A DNA stretch of 64,000 bases from CAZYSK01 sp964649415 (GCA_964649415.1 CAZYSK010000019.1:1-64000), one strand, 5' to 3'. Shown: positions 54,242 to 62,636, numbered from the stretch's first letter. Notes: generated from the letters alone by a model not told the origin. Numbers and translations: made by a program.

Positions 54242-55551
54242 AGGTCTTGCCCGGGCGCAGGGCTTCTCGGCAGCACGACGACGAAGCGGCTACCCTGACC
54301 GGGCTTGCTCTCGGCCCACACGCGCCCGCCATGCAACTCCGCCAGCCCCTTGACGATGGCGAGCCCCAAGCCCATGCCACCGTGGCGACGAATCATGTGA
54401 TCCTCTACCTGGTAGAAGCGCCCAAAGATGCGCCCCAATTCCACCGCGGGAATGCCCACGCCGGTGTCGGCCACCGAGATCTCCACGGAATCACGATCCA
54501 CGTCGCCGGACACACGGGCGGACGCACGATCAATGTCCGCCGCGCCGCCCTCGAAGCCCAGCGCCACCGTCACCTGTCCACCTTGAGGCGTGAACTTGAC
54601 TGCGTTAGAGATCAGGTTACCGAGGATCACCCGTATCTTTTCCTCGTCCGCCTCGATGGGCACCTGTTGATCAGGCAGGTCAGCGCGCAACAGCAAGCCG
54701 TTCGACTCGGCCAACGCCTCGTAGTCCCGGCACACGTTCTCTATCGCCTCCCGCAGATCGAAGTGCTTGGGCTTCACCTCAACCTCGCCGGTCTCCAGAT
54801 AGCGCAGGTTGAGCATGGTCTCGATGATGTGCTTGAGGCGCATGGCGGCCCCTTCGACCGCATCCAACTGCGCCTCGGCCGCCGTGCCCAGTTTCTGGCG
54901 CAACAAGTCAGCATACAGCAGGATCAGGCTCAACGGCGTGCGGAGTTCGTGGGAGGCGATGGCGATGAAATCCGACTTCAGGCGGTCCAGTTCCCCCAGC
55001 CGCTCGTACGCCTTGCGCAGCGCGCCCACCAGACGCGCATTCTCGATCGCCACCGCTGCCTGGGCAGCCAGCGTCATCAGCGTATCTACGTCCTCCTGAG
55101 AGAACCTCTGGTCACCTTGCTTGTCCACGGCCTCCAGCACGCCGATGCACTTGTCCTTGATATGCAACGGCACCGCTAGCAGCGACCGGGTCTCCGATCC
55201 GGTTTGCTCCGCAACGCCCCGGTAGTGGCGGGGGTCAGACTGCGCGTCGTGGACGATGATTGGCTCGCCGGAGGTCAAGACAGTGCCGGCGATGGAACCC
55301 TCGATCGGCACGGGGATATCGTCCTCCAAGAGCTGACCGGAACGGTCACCGCAGGCGGTGCGGAAGTGCAGTTCCCCGGTGCGCGCGTTCCACAACAGAA
55401 TGGAGCCGCCCTCGCTGCCGGTCAACTCCGCCGCTGTGACGACGATCTTTCTCAACAAGGGCTCCAGCGCCACAGTAGAGGTCAGCTCACGGCTGATCTC
55501 CAGGATCCGCTCCAGCCGCTGTAGACGGGTCTTCGTATCGCTCACGCTCAT
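54238..55551 (-). CDS. GAF-domain sensor histidine kinase
   Basis: 437 residues. A GAF sensor domain (residues ~20-170, with IVHDAQSDPRHY and CIGVLEAVDKQGD), a HisKA dimerisation helix with the phosphorylated histidine in ASHELRTPLSLILLY, and an ATPase domain with LGNLISNAVKFTP, DTGVGIP and GGMGLGLAIVKGL. No membrane segment, so the sensor is cytoplasmic. Residues ~335-353 hold an insert, AADIDRASARVSGDVDRDS, from a dispersed repeat between two strands of the ATPase domain. The ATG at 55551 overlaps the tlyA stop (ATGA). Its partner regulator is not adjacent. Confidence 0.9.
   Translation of the reverse strand: MSVSDTKTRLQRLERILEISRELTSTVALEPLLRKIVVTAAELTGSEGGSILLWNARTGELHFRTACGDRSGQLLEDDIPVPIEGSIAGTVLTSGEPIIVHDAQSDPRHYRGVAEQTGSETRSLLAVPLHIKDKCIGVLEAVDKQGDQRFSQEDVDTLMTLAAQAAVAIENARLVGALRKAYERLGELDRLKSDFIAIASHELRTPLSLILLYADLLRQKLGTAAEAQLDAVEGAAMRLKHIIETMLNLRYLETGEVEVKPKHFDLREAIENVCRDYEALAESNGLLLRADLPDQQVPIEADEEKIRVILGNLISNAVKFTPQGGQVTVALGFEGGAADIDRASARVSGDVDRDSVEISVADTGVGIPAVELGRIFGRFYQVEDHMIRRHGGMGLGLAIVKGLAELHGGRVWAESKPGQGSRFVVVLPRSPAPGQDL
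54490..54545. repeat. In-frame ADIDRAS-type repeat in histidine kinase
   Basis: GCGGACATTGATCGTGCGTC plus a diverged second copy (GGCGACGTGGATCGTGATTC). The same family is duplicated in the anti-sigma factor at 37085-37130 and occurs in intergenic DNA at 26439-26456. Confidence 0.8.
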
Positions 55552-56435
55552 GCCCCAGACTCCATCGGATTGGTACAATCCGCCGGATTGGAACGATCCG
55601 CCGGATCAGAACAATCCACCTCTGCCAGGCAGGCCACGATCGCGCGCTCCGTTTCGATACCCTGTACGCCCAGCCCCCACCAACCCAGGAACTCGATGTT
55701 GCCAGCCGGCCCGCGCAGAGGCGACGGCATCAACCCACACAGGCCCAGATCCAGATCGCCGGCCACGCGCAGCACGTGTTCTAGCACGCGCCGGTGCACG
55801 TCGGGGTCACGTACCACCCCACCCTTCCCAACCTCCCGCCGGCCCGCCTCGAACTGCGGCTTGATCAACGCCACGACCTGAGCAGTGCTTCCCCGTGCCT
55901 GCTGTCGAGGACGATCTGGATGTGTAAACCAACGCACCGCCGCCGGGAAGATCAGGCCCAACGAGATGAATGACACGTCCGCCGTGACCAGGTCCACCGG
56001 CTCCGGCAGGATCTCCAGGTAGCGGGCGTTTGTGCGCTCCATCACGACCACACGCGGATCGTTCCGCAGCCCCCAGTCCAACTGGCCGTATCCCACGTCA
56101 ATGGCATACACGCGGCGCGCGCCGTGCTGCAACAGGCAGTCGGTGAAACCGCCGGTCGAGGCGCCCACGTCGGCCGCCACGACGCCCGCCACGTCCAGCT
56201 CGAAGCGCACGACGGCGGCGTCCAGCTTCTCGCCGCCCCGGCCCACGAAGCGCGGACGCGCCTGCAAGGCGACGTCGGCACCGACCGGCACCCGCGTGCC
56301 CGGCTTGTCGGAGACCTGCCCCGCCACGCGCACCAACCCAGCCCGAATCAACCGTTGGGCCTGCGAACGGCTCCCGGTCAACCCCCGCTCGACCAGCAAA
56401 ACGTCCAAGCGTTCCTTCGCCCGTTTCTTGACCAC
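55548..56435 (-). CDS. tlyA: TlyA family rRNA 2'-O-methyltransferase
   Basis: 295 residues. An S4 RNA-binding domain at the N-terminus (ERLDVLLVERGLTGSRSQAQ, AGLVRVAGQ) and an FtsJ-like methyltransferase with VAADVGASTGGFTDCLLQ and DLVTADVSFISLGLI. TlyA enzymes methylate cytidines in 16S and 23S rRNA. I chose the GTG at 56435 because the promoter places the transcript start about two bases before it; the frame stays open upstream only through a palindromic element. The last ~20 residues (DPADRSNPADCTNP) are encoded by a GGCGGATTG-type repeat at 55563-55620. Confidence 0.88.
   Translation of the reverse strand: MVKKRAKERLDVLLVERGLTGSRSQAQRLIRAGLVRVAGQVSDKPGTRVPVGADVALQARPRFVGRGGEKLDAAVVRFELDVAGVVAADVGASTGGFTDCLLQHGARRVYAIDVGYGQLDWGLRNDPRVVVMERTNARYLEILPEPVDLVTADVSFISLGLIFPAAVRWFTHPDRPRQQARGSTAQVVALIKPQFEAGRREVGKGGVVRDPDVHRRVLEHVLRVAGDLDLGLCGLMPSPLRGPAGNIEFLGWWGLGVQGIETERAIVACLAEVDCSDPADRSNPADCTNPMESGA
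55563..55620. repeat. GGATTGGTACAATCCGCC repeat at the tlyA 3' end
   Basis: Three diverged copies in a row (GGATTGGTACAATCCGCC, GGATTGGAACGATCCGCC, GGATCAGAACAATCCACC), each a small palindrome. A single copy occurs in frame in secD at 60747-60770. Confidence 0.87.
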
Positions 56436-56444
56436 GCCAACACA

Positions 56445-56473
56445 ATCATACCCCAAGAACGAAGCAAAGGCAA
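56445..56473 (-). promoter_or_regulatory. tlyA promoter, near-leaderless
   Basis: TTGCCT (56468-56473), 17 bp, TATGAT (56445-56450). The -10 box ends nine bases before the GTG start codon, so the mRNA should have almost no 5' untranslated region. Confidence 0.65.
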
Positions 56474-56477
56474 GACC

Positions 56478-56510
56478 AGACCTGACCGACTTTCCGAAAC
56501 TCGTCAGGTC
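56478..56510. repeat. Palindromic element, TTTCCGAAA core
   Basis: AGACCTGACCGACTTTCC pairs with GAAACTCGTCAGGTC. It lies between the divergent tlyA and ubiA-like promoters. Confidence 0.82.
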
Positions 56511-56520
56511 GGCACCCTGT

Positions 56521-56549
56521 TTGCCGAAACAGACCATATCTGGTATCAT
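56521..56549 (+). promoter_or_regulatory. Candidate promoter of the isoprenoid genes
   Basis: TTGCCG (56521-56526), 17 bp, TATCAT (56544-56549), followed by about 90 bp of leader before the ubiA-like gene. Confidence 0.5.
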
Positions 56550-56638
56550 CGCGGATAACGTGCATCCGGCGGTGCACTGCGACGCACTTCGCAGTGTGCA
56601 AGGGTGCCTGCATGCGCATTCTCTTGGAGGTCAATAGC

Positions 56639-57514
56639 GTGCTCGTCGAATTAGTCAAAACCATGCGGCCCAAGCAATGGATCAAGAGCATCTTCGTCTT
56701 CGCGCCTCTCGTCTTCGACGTCAAGCTCTTCGATATGAATTACCTGGCGCGCACCGTCGCCGGCTTCGCCCTACTGTGCGCCATCTCTGGAACCGTCTAC
56801 ATCATCAACGACCTGGCCGACATCGAGAAGGACCGCCAACATCCCAAGAAACGCAATCGGCCCCTCGCCAGCGGCCGGCTGTCGACCGGCGTGGCCATCA
56901 TCACAGCGGTGCTGATCCCCCTCGTCGCGCTGCCGCTGGGCTTCCTGCTCGACCCGGTCTTCGCGGTCATCCTGCTCGGATACCTGCTGATGCAGATCGC
57001 CTACTCCTTCTGGCTCAAAGACGTGGTCATCATCGACGTGATGGTCATCGCGGCCGGCTTCGTGCTCCGCGTGGCGGCTGGTGTGCCACTGGTGGCGGCA
57101 GAGCGCTTCTCGCCCTGGCTCTACATCTGCATGACACTGGGGGCACTCCTGATTGGCTTTGGCAAACGGCGCCACGAACTGGTGCTGCTGAAGGACAACG
57201 CCAATATGCACCGCCAGAGCCTGGAGGACTACAACCTGCCGCTGCTCGACCAGGCGATCAACATCGTCACGTCCTCGACACTCGTGGCCTATGCTCTCTA
57301 CACCTTCTCCGCCGAGGGTCTGCCATCCAATCACGTGATGATGCTGACCATCCCCTTCGTCCTGTACGGTCTCTTCCGGTATCTCTACCTGATCCACGTC
57401 AAGGGAGTGGGCGGCGCGCCCGAGGAAATCGTGCTGTCGGATCGCCCGTTCCAGGCCACGCTGATGCTCTGGGGGCTAAGTGTGGTCACGGTGATGTACT
57501 TCCTGAGACCCTAA
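56639..57514 (+). CDS. UbiA-family decaprenyl-phosphate phosphoribosyltransferase-like protein
   Basis: 291 residues with about eight membrane helices. MRPKQWIKSIFVFAPLVFD at the start and the Mg-PRPP motif YIINDLADIEKDRQHPKKRN are those of the DPPR-synthase branch of UbiA prenyltransferases, which join PRPP to a polyprenyl phosphate. The product is a precursor of polyprenyl-phosphate pentose donors. I chose the GTG at 56639 because GGAGG lies eight bases before it; an ATG at 56612 has no such signal. It is followed two bases later by mevalonate kinase, which ties the gene to isoprenoid carrier synthesis. Confidence 0.85.
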   Translation: MLVELVKTMRPKQWIKSIFVFAPLVFDVKLFDMNYLARTVAGFALLCAISGTVYIINDLADIEKDRQHPKKRNRPLASGRLSTGVAIITAVLIPLVALPLGFLLDPVFAVILLGYLLMQIAYSFWLKDVVIIDVMVIAAGFVLRVAAGVPLVAAERFSPWLYICMTLGALLIGFGKRRHELVLLKDNANMHRQSLEDYNLPLLDQAINIVTSSTLVAYALYTFSAEGLPSNHVMMLTIPFVLYGLFRYLYLIHVKGVGGAPEEIVLSDRPFQATLMLWGLSVVTVMYFLRP

Positions 57515-57516
57515 AT

Positions 57517-58518
57517 ATGGCATCCGTACCGCTCCAATCATCCGCTCCAGGCAAAGTCATCTTGTTCGGCGAGCACGCAGTCGTCTACGGAAGACCCGCT
57601 ATCGCCGTGCCGGTGACGCAGGTGCGGGCCACCGTGACGGCGGCGACCGCTCCCCCCGCCAGCGGGCTGACGCTCGTCGCCTCCGATCTTGCGGCGGATA
57701 CACCACATCCGGCGGATAGCCCACGTCCGGCGGACAGCCCACGTCCGATGCAATTCGCCCTGGCTACGGCCCCGGAGGATGAGCCATTGTCGGCCGCTGC
57801 ACGGCTCACGCTGGCACACTTATCGGCCCCCGAGCCCGACGCGACGCTCACAATCAGCTCTACGATTCCCATCGCCAGCGGGATGGGCAGTGGGGCGGCT
57901 GTGTCCGCCGCACTCATCCGCGCGCTGGCGGCCTTCCTGGGGCGAACGTTGGAACCGTCGGAGACGAGCGAGCTCGTGTTCAAGATCGAGAAGATCCACC
58001 ATGGCACACCCAGCGGGATCGACAACACCGTCGTCGTCTACGAACGGCCCGTGTTCTTCGTCCGCGGGCAGCCGATCGAGCGCCTGTCCGTCGCCGCGCC
58101 CTTCACACTGATCATCGCTGACACCAGCATTCCCAGCTCCACCAAGGTCGCCGTGGAGCACGTGCGCCGGGCCTGGACGCGCACCCCTGCCCACTACGAC
58201 GCTCTATTCGACCAGATCGGCGACCTGGCTGACGAGGCCCGGCGGGCGATTGAGACGGGTGACAGCGAGGCGTTGGGGGCCCTCATGTCCGAGAACCACG
58301 CCCTGCTCATCGAGCTGGACGTCTCATCGCCGGAACTGGACGAACTGGTGGACGTAGCGCGCTTCGCTGGCGCGCAAGGGGCCAAGCTCTCAGGTGCAGG
58401 GTTGGGCGGAAACATAATCGCGCTGGTGGAGGACGAGCTTGCTGTGGAAGTCGAAGAGGCTCTAATCGAGGCGGGGGCCAAGCGAGTGATTCGCACCATG
58501 GTCTCGGCAACGGAGTAG
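57517..58518 (+). CDS. mvk: Mevalonate kinase
   Basis: 333 residues of the GHMP kinase superfamily. N-terminal SSAPGKVILFGEHAVVYGRPA, ATP-loop PIASGMGSGAAVSAALIRAL, and C-terminal KLSGAGLGGNIIALV are the three GHMP motifs in the form seen in mevalonate kinases; HGTPSGIDNTVV is also typical. It makes mevalonate 5-phosphate. Residues ~59-77 (PHPADSPRPADSPRP) are a repeat-encoded insert between strands. The ATG follows the ubiA-like stop by two bases with no separate ribosome binding site, so translation is probably coupled. Confidence 0.93.
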   Translation: MASVPLQSSAPGKVILFGEHAVVYGRPAIAVPVTQVRATVTAATAPPASGLTLVASDLAADTPHPADSPRPADSPRPMQFALATAPEDEPLSAAARLTLAHLSAPEPDATLTISSTIPIASGMGSGAAVSAALIRALAAFLGRTLEPSETSELVFKIEKIHHGTPSGIDNTVVVYERPVFFVRGQPIERLSVAAPFTLIIADTSIPSSTKVAVEHVRRAWTRTPAHYDALFDQIGDLADEARRAIETGDSEALGALMSENHALLIELDVSSPELDELVDVARFAGAQGAKLSGAGLGGNIIALVEDELAVEVEEALIEAGAKRVIRTMVSATE

Positions 58519-58522
58519 ACAC

Positions 58523-59383
58523 ATGTCCCAGAATATCCGCAATGTCCACGTTTTCCTCAAACTCGGTGGATCTCTCATCACCGACAAGTCGCGCCCCTCC
58601 ACCCCCCGGCGGGAGACGATCACCCGCCTGGCCAAGGAGGTGCGCCAGGTGCTGGACGCAGCCCCCGACATGACGCTCCTGATCGGGCATGGATCCGGGT
58701 CCTTCGGGCACTGGGCAGCCAAGCCATACGGCACGCGCCAAGGCGTGCAGACCCCCGCGCAGTGGCGCGGCTACGCCGGGGTGGCCGCCGCGGCAGCCCG
58801 GCTCAACCGCATCGTGACCGACGCTTTCCTCGGGGCCGGCGTTCCCGTGTTGAGCGTACCGCCTTCAGCCTCCGCCCGCTGCCAAGACGGCGTGCTGCAG
58901 CACATGGACACCCACCCGATCCACGTGGCTCTGGCGCAAGGCCTGGTGCCGCTGGTCTACGGCGACGTGGCGGCGGACGACGTGCGCGGGGGTACCATCA
59001 TCTCGACCGAGGACATCTTCGTCTACCTGGCCGACGAACTGCGCCCGGGTCGCATCCTGCTGCTGGGCGAAGTGGCGGGCGTGCTGGATTCAGACGGCGC
59101 TGTGGTGCCACATATCACGCCGGCCGATATGCCCGCCCTGCAGGCAGCGCTGACCGGGTCCGAGCGGGTGGACGTCACCGGCGGCATGGCGGACAAGGTA
59201 GCGCGCATGGTTGAATTGGTACAACGCCACCCAGAGTCGCGCGGACACATTCTCACTGGTGCCGAAGCGGGACTGTTGGTCCAGGTGTTGCTGGAAACAC
59301 CACCTTCCCCTGGAAAGGGGCCGGGCACACAGATCGCGGCAGGGCAAGACTCGACGACCTGGCAGGCCCACAAGTCCAGGTAG
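58523..59383 (+). CDS. ipk: Isopentenyl phosphate kinase
   Basis: 286 residues of the amino-acid kinase fold. VFLKLGGSLITDKSRPSTPR, LLIGHGSGSFGHWAAKPYGT (with the His used in phosphate transfer), PLVYGDVAAD and STEDIFVYLADEL match isopentenyl phosphate kinases. It converts isopentenyl phosphate to IPP, the last step of the archaeal-type mevalonate pathway known in some Chloroflexota. It starts four bases after mevalonate kinase ends. The last ~30 residues are a low-complexity tail. Confidence 0.9.
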   Translation: MSQNIRNVHVFLKLGGSLITDKSRPSTPRRETITRLAKEVRQVLDAAPDMTLLIGHGSGSFGHWAAKPYGTRQGVQTPAQWRGYAGVAAAAARLNRIVTDAFLGAGVPVLSVPPSASARCQDGVLQHMDTHPIHVALAQGLVPLVYGDVAADDVRGGTIISTEDIFVYLADELRPGRILLLGEVAGVLDSDGAVVPHITPADMPALQAALTGSERVDVTGGMADKVARMVELVQRHPESRGHILTGAEAGLLVQVLLETPPSPGKGPGTQIAAGQDSTTWQAHKSR

Positions 59384-59519
59384 GCACAGGCCCAGGCAGG
59401 CACGAGGCCGGGCGGGTACGAGCCCCGCCCCTACTTGCCCCAGGCTGGAAGGCGCGCCTCCTGCAAGACCGGGCGGGTACAAGACCCGCCCCTACCGTGA
59501 CGTATGGCGCTGCGGCGGA
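59384..59519. repeat. Two GGGCGGGTAC palindromes downstream of ipk
   Basis: Copies at 59410-59434 (GGGCGGGTACGAGCCCCGCC) and 59470-59495 (GGGCGGGTACAAGACCCGCC) each fold into a GC hairpin and end with CCTAC. They may end the isoprenoid transcript. Confidence 0.75.
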
Positions 59520-59548
59520 TTGACACAACTGCCCCACCCGGTTATAAT
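59520..59548 (+). promoter_or_regulatory. secD-secF promoter, perfect consensus
   Basis: TTGACA (59520-59525), 17 bp, TATAAT (59543-59548), the exact sigma-70 consensus. A leader of about 110 bp follows; no structured element was recognised in it. Confidence 0.88.
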
Positions 59549-59666
59549 CTGCCCACTATTCCGATATTCCGACAACTAGCACATCACGACCAATCCTCAA
59601 GAGGCGGATCGTGCCGACGCCGACACGCAAGCGGTCGGCGCATCCGCGCGCTTCGAAAGGAACGCT

Positions 59667-61697
59667 ATGAGAAAACCCACAACCTGGCAGCTCGCCATCA
59701 TCATTCTTATCGCGATCGTGGCCCTGTTTGTGGACCTGGACATCGATCATCCAGCCTGGGCAGAGAACCTGGTCTTCTGGCAACCGGCAGAACAGCGGGA
59801 CATCGCGCTACGGTTAGGACTTGACCTGCAAGGCGGTCTCCAGGTCCTGCTGGCCGCCGACGCACAGGCGGGACAGGAGCTAGACGCCGCCTCGATGGAG
59901 ACCGCCCGCCGCATCGTCGAGAACCGCGTCAACAGCCTGGGCTTGACCGAGCCAATCGTGCAGGCCCAGGGCGAACGCCGCATCATCGTCGAATTGCCCG
60001 GTATCGAAAACCCAGAGCAGGCCGTGGAGACAATCAAGGGCACGGCACTGCTGGAGTTTGTGGATGCCGGCAACGTTCCCCTGGCACCCGGGACCGTCAT
60101 CACGACGACGATGGGAGGACCGAGTGGAGGCATGGCAGGCGCGGAGATGACGTCCACTACCCCGGTCAGCCCAACGGAGACCGTCCTTGAAAGCGGCGAA
60201 GCGGCAGAGGAAGCGTTGCCCCCTATGCCAGCAGACCCCCTCGAACGCAGCGACATGTACAGTGCACCGGCTGCGCTGCAGATCGACGTGGGCACGCTGT
60301 ACACCGCCACGATCTCAACCACGCAGGGCGATATCGTCGTGGCGCTCGACCCGGCTGCCGCTCCACAGACCGTCAACAACTTCGTCTTCCTGGCTCAGCA
60401 AGGCTTCTACGACGGGCTGACGTTCCACCGGGTGGAGCCCGGCTTCGTGATCCAGGGCGGGGACCCGCTGGGCACTGGTGGAGGAGGCCCCGGCTACACC
60501 ATACCGGCAGAGATCGGTCTGCCCCACGTCGAGGGCGCGATCGCCATGGCCCGCCTGGGGGACGAGATGAACCCGGAGCGCGCATCCAGCGGCAGCCAGT
60601 TCTACATCACGCTGGCGCCGACACCCCAACTGGACGGTGCATACACCGTCTTTGGGCAAGTGAGCGCCGGGATGGACGTCGTCCAATCCATCGCCATCGG
60701 CGACCTGATCGAGGCGATCACGATCGTACCGACCGTCGAGAGTCTCGCCGGCGGATTGGTACAATCCGCGAGCGCCGTCGTGGCCCCACAACCCGCGGCA
60801 CCTCCGGCGTCTGGCGCGAAGGTCTACGAGACGATACTCACCGGCGCCGACGTGAAGAACGTGGGGCTCGACCGCACAGAGCAGAACGAATACATCATTC
60901 CTTTCGAGCTCAACGCCGAAGCCACTCAGGTGTTCGCTGATTACACCGGTTCTCACGTGGGGCAGTTTCTGTGTATCGTGCTAGACAAAGCAATCCTCTC
61001 CTGCCCAAGCGTGAGGGAGCCGATCCCCGACGGGCAGGCCTCCATCTCCGGCGAGTTCACGTTCGACGCGGCCCGCCAACTGGCAATCCAACTGCGCTAC
61101 GGCGCGCTCCCCGTCCCGCTGCGCGTCGAGAGCTTCAACCGCATCGGCGCGACGCTGGGTGCCGAGTCAGTGGAGCGGTCCGTCCGTGCCGGGGTGATCG
61201 GCCTGGTTATCGTGCTGCTGTTCATGCTGGTATACTACCGGCTGCCAGGCGGCCTGGCCGACCTGGCGCTGATCATCTACGTATTGCTCAACTTCGCGCT
61301 CTACAAGCTGGTCCCGATCACGCTCACGCTACCCGGTATCGCCGGCTTCATCCTCTCATCGGGGATGGCGGTAGATGCCAACATCCTCATTTTCGAGCGC
61401 ATGAAGGAGGAACTGCGCCGCGGGCGGGGCTTGACCACCGCCATAGAGATCGGCTTCAGCCGCGCGTGGCCATCCATTCGAGATGGGCAGATCTCGACGC
61501 TGATCATCTGCGCGATTCTCTTCTTCTTCGGCACCAACTTCGGGGCCAGCATCGTCAAGGGCTTCGCCATCACACTGGCCATCGGCACGTTTGTCAACAT
61601 TTTCACAGCCGTCTTCGCCACGCGGACCTTCGTCCGCCAGGTGGCCGAGGTGGCCGGCCGGTGGGTTGCCGAGCGCAAGTGGCTGCTGGGGGTATAA
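59667..61697 (+). CDS. secD: Protein translocase subunit SecD with inserted cyclophilin domain
   Basis: 676 residues. The SecD parts are standard: LGLDLQGGLQVLLA, RVNSLGLTEPIVQ and IVELPGIENPEQA before the insert, then the C-terminal membrane domain with FMLVYYRLPGGLADLAL and GMAVDANILIFERMKEEL. Inserted in the extracytoplasmic region (residues ~211-356) is a complete cyclophilin peptidyl-prolyl isomerase: STTQGDIVVALDPAAAPQTV, FHRVEPGFVIQGGDP (Arg255 is the catalytic arginine), SGSQFYITLAP and LDGAYTVFGQV. All active-site segments are present, so it is probably active. AAGGA lies five bases before the ATG. It is followed by secF. Confidence 0.93.
   Translation: MRKPTTWQLAIIILIAIVALFVDLDIDHPAWAENLVFWQPAEQRDIALRLGLDLQGGLQVLLAADAQAGQELDAASMETARRIVENRVNSLGLTEPIVQAQGERRIIVELPGIENPEQAVETIKGTALLEFVDAGNVPLAPGTVITTTMGGPSGGMAGAEMTSTTPVSPTETVLESGEAAEEALPPMPADPLERSDMYSAPAALQIDVGTLYTATISTTQGDIVVALDPAAAPQTVNNFVFLAQQGFYDGLTFHRVEPGFVIQGGDPLGTGGGGPGYTIPAEIGLPHVEGAIAMARLGDEMNPERASSGSQFYITLAPTPQLDGAYTVFGQVSAGMDVVQSIAIGDLIEAITIVPTVESLAGGLVQSASAVVAPQPAAPPASGAKVYETILTGADVKNVGLDRTEQNEYIIPFELNAEATQVFADYTGSHVGQFLCIVLDKAILSCPSVREPIPDGQASISGEFTFDAARQLAIQLRYGALPVPLRVESFNRIGATLGAESVERSVRAGVIGLVIVLLFMLVYYRLPGGLADLALIIYVLLNFALYKLVPITLTLPGIAGFILSSGMAVDANILIFERMKEELRRGRGLTTAIEIGFSRAWPSIRDGQISTLIICAILFFFGTNFGASIVKGFAITLAIGTFVNIFTAVFATRTFVRQVAEVAGRWVAERKWLLGV
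60747..60770. repeat. In-frame GGCGGATTGGTACAATCCGC repeat in secD
   Basis: A single palindromic copy encodes GGLVQSAS at the exit of the cyclophilin domain. It is the same family as the triplet at the end of tlyA. Confidence 0.82.
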
Positions 61698-61700
61698 ACC

Positions 61701-62636
61701 ATGTTTAACATCGTCGAAAAACGCCGCTGGTACTTCCTCATCTCGGGCATTCTCGTCGCGCTGAGCATCGTCGCCATGGTCGTCTCGACCATCCGCTTCG
61801 GCCAGCCCATGCGAATCGGCATTGACTTCAGCGGTGGCTCTATCTTCGTGCTCAGTTTTGACCAAGCGGTCAGCGAAGACGACATCCGCGCCGTGTTCGC
61901 CGAATATGGCATGGACAGCGCCATCGTGCAGCCGCTGGGCACCCCAGAGGAGCACACCTGGCAGGTGCGCACACGCGAGGTCACGGCCGACGAGGTCGGC
62001 GGCCTCCTGCTAGCGCTGGAAGAACAGGTAGGGGCCGTGGACCGCGACGCACTAACCTTCGACACGGTGGAGCCGTCGGTGGGCGGCGAGGTAGCCCGCG
62101 CCGCGGGGTTGGCGATACTCGTCGCCGCGCTCGTCATCGTGGCCTTTATGTGGTTCTCCTTCCGCCGCGTGCCGCACGCCGTCCGCTATGGTATCTGCAC
62201 CATCGCGGGAATGACCTACAACCTGCTCATCTCCTTCGGGTTCTACGCGCTCATGGGCATCGTCGCCGGCTGGGAGGTGGACGCGCTGTTCCTCACCGCC
62301 ATTCTGACCGTGATCGGCTTCTCAGTGCAGGACGTGATCGTGGTCTTCGACCGTATCCGCGAGAACATCCCCCGGCACAAGACCGAGTCATACGAGACGG
62401 TGGTCAACCGCTCCATCCTGGAGACAATCCACCGCTCGCTGGCGACGCAGCTCAACGCTATGTTCGTGATGGTCGCCATCATCCTGTTCGGCGGGACGTC
62501 GATCAAGCCGTTTATCGCCACGATGCTGGTGGGCATGGTCAGCGAGACCTATTCAGCCATTTTCATCGCCGTGCCACTGCTGGTCGTCTGGGAGAAAGCC
62601 GCCTCCCGGCGAGCCGCAGTGCGGGCGACAGCGTAG
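61701..62636 (+). CDS. secF: Protein translocase subunit SecF
   Basis: 311 residues. MFNIVEKRRWYFLISGILVA starts the first helix, IGIDFSGGSIFVLSF is the SecF signature after it, and AILTVIGFSVQDVIVVFDRI and GGTSIKPFIATMLVGMVSET form the conserved membrane core. With SecD it drives the late stage of protein export using the proton gradient. The ATG lies four bases after the secD stop, so the two are coexpressed. Confidence 0.95.
   Translation: MFNIVEKRRWYFLISGILVALSIVAMVVSTIRFGQPMRIGIDFSGGSIFVLSFDQAVSEDDIRAVFAEYGMDSAIVQPLGTPEEHTWQVRTREVTADEVGGLLLALEEQVGAVDRDALTFDTVEPSVGGEVARAAGLAILVAALVIVAFMWFSFRRVPHAVRYGICTIAGMTYNLLISFGFYALMGIVAGWEVDALFLTAILTVIGFSVQDVIVVFDRIRENIPRHKTESYETVVNRSILETIHRSLATQLNAMFVMVAIILFGGTSIKPFIATMLVGMVSETYSAIFIAVPLLVVWEKAASRRAAVRATA

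Noticed and set aside
56436..56549. An earlier ATG start for TlyA that would add 38 residues.
   Set aside because: The added segment reads through a palindromic repeat and upstream of the predicted transcript start.
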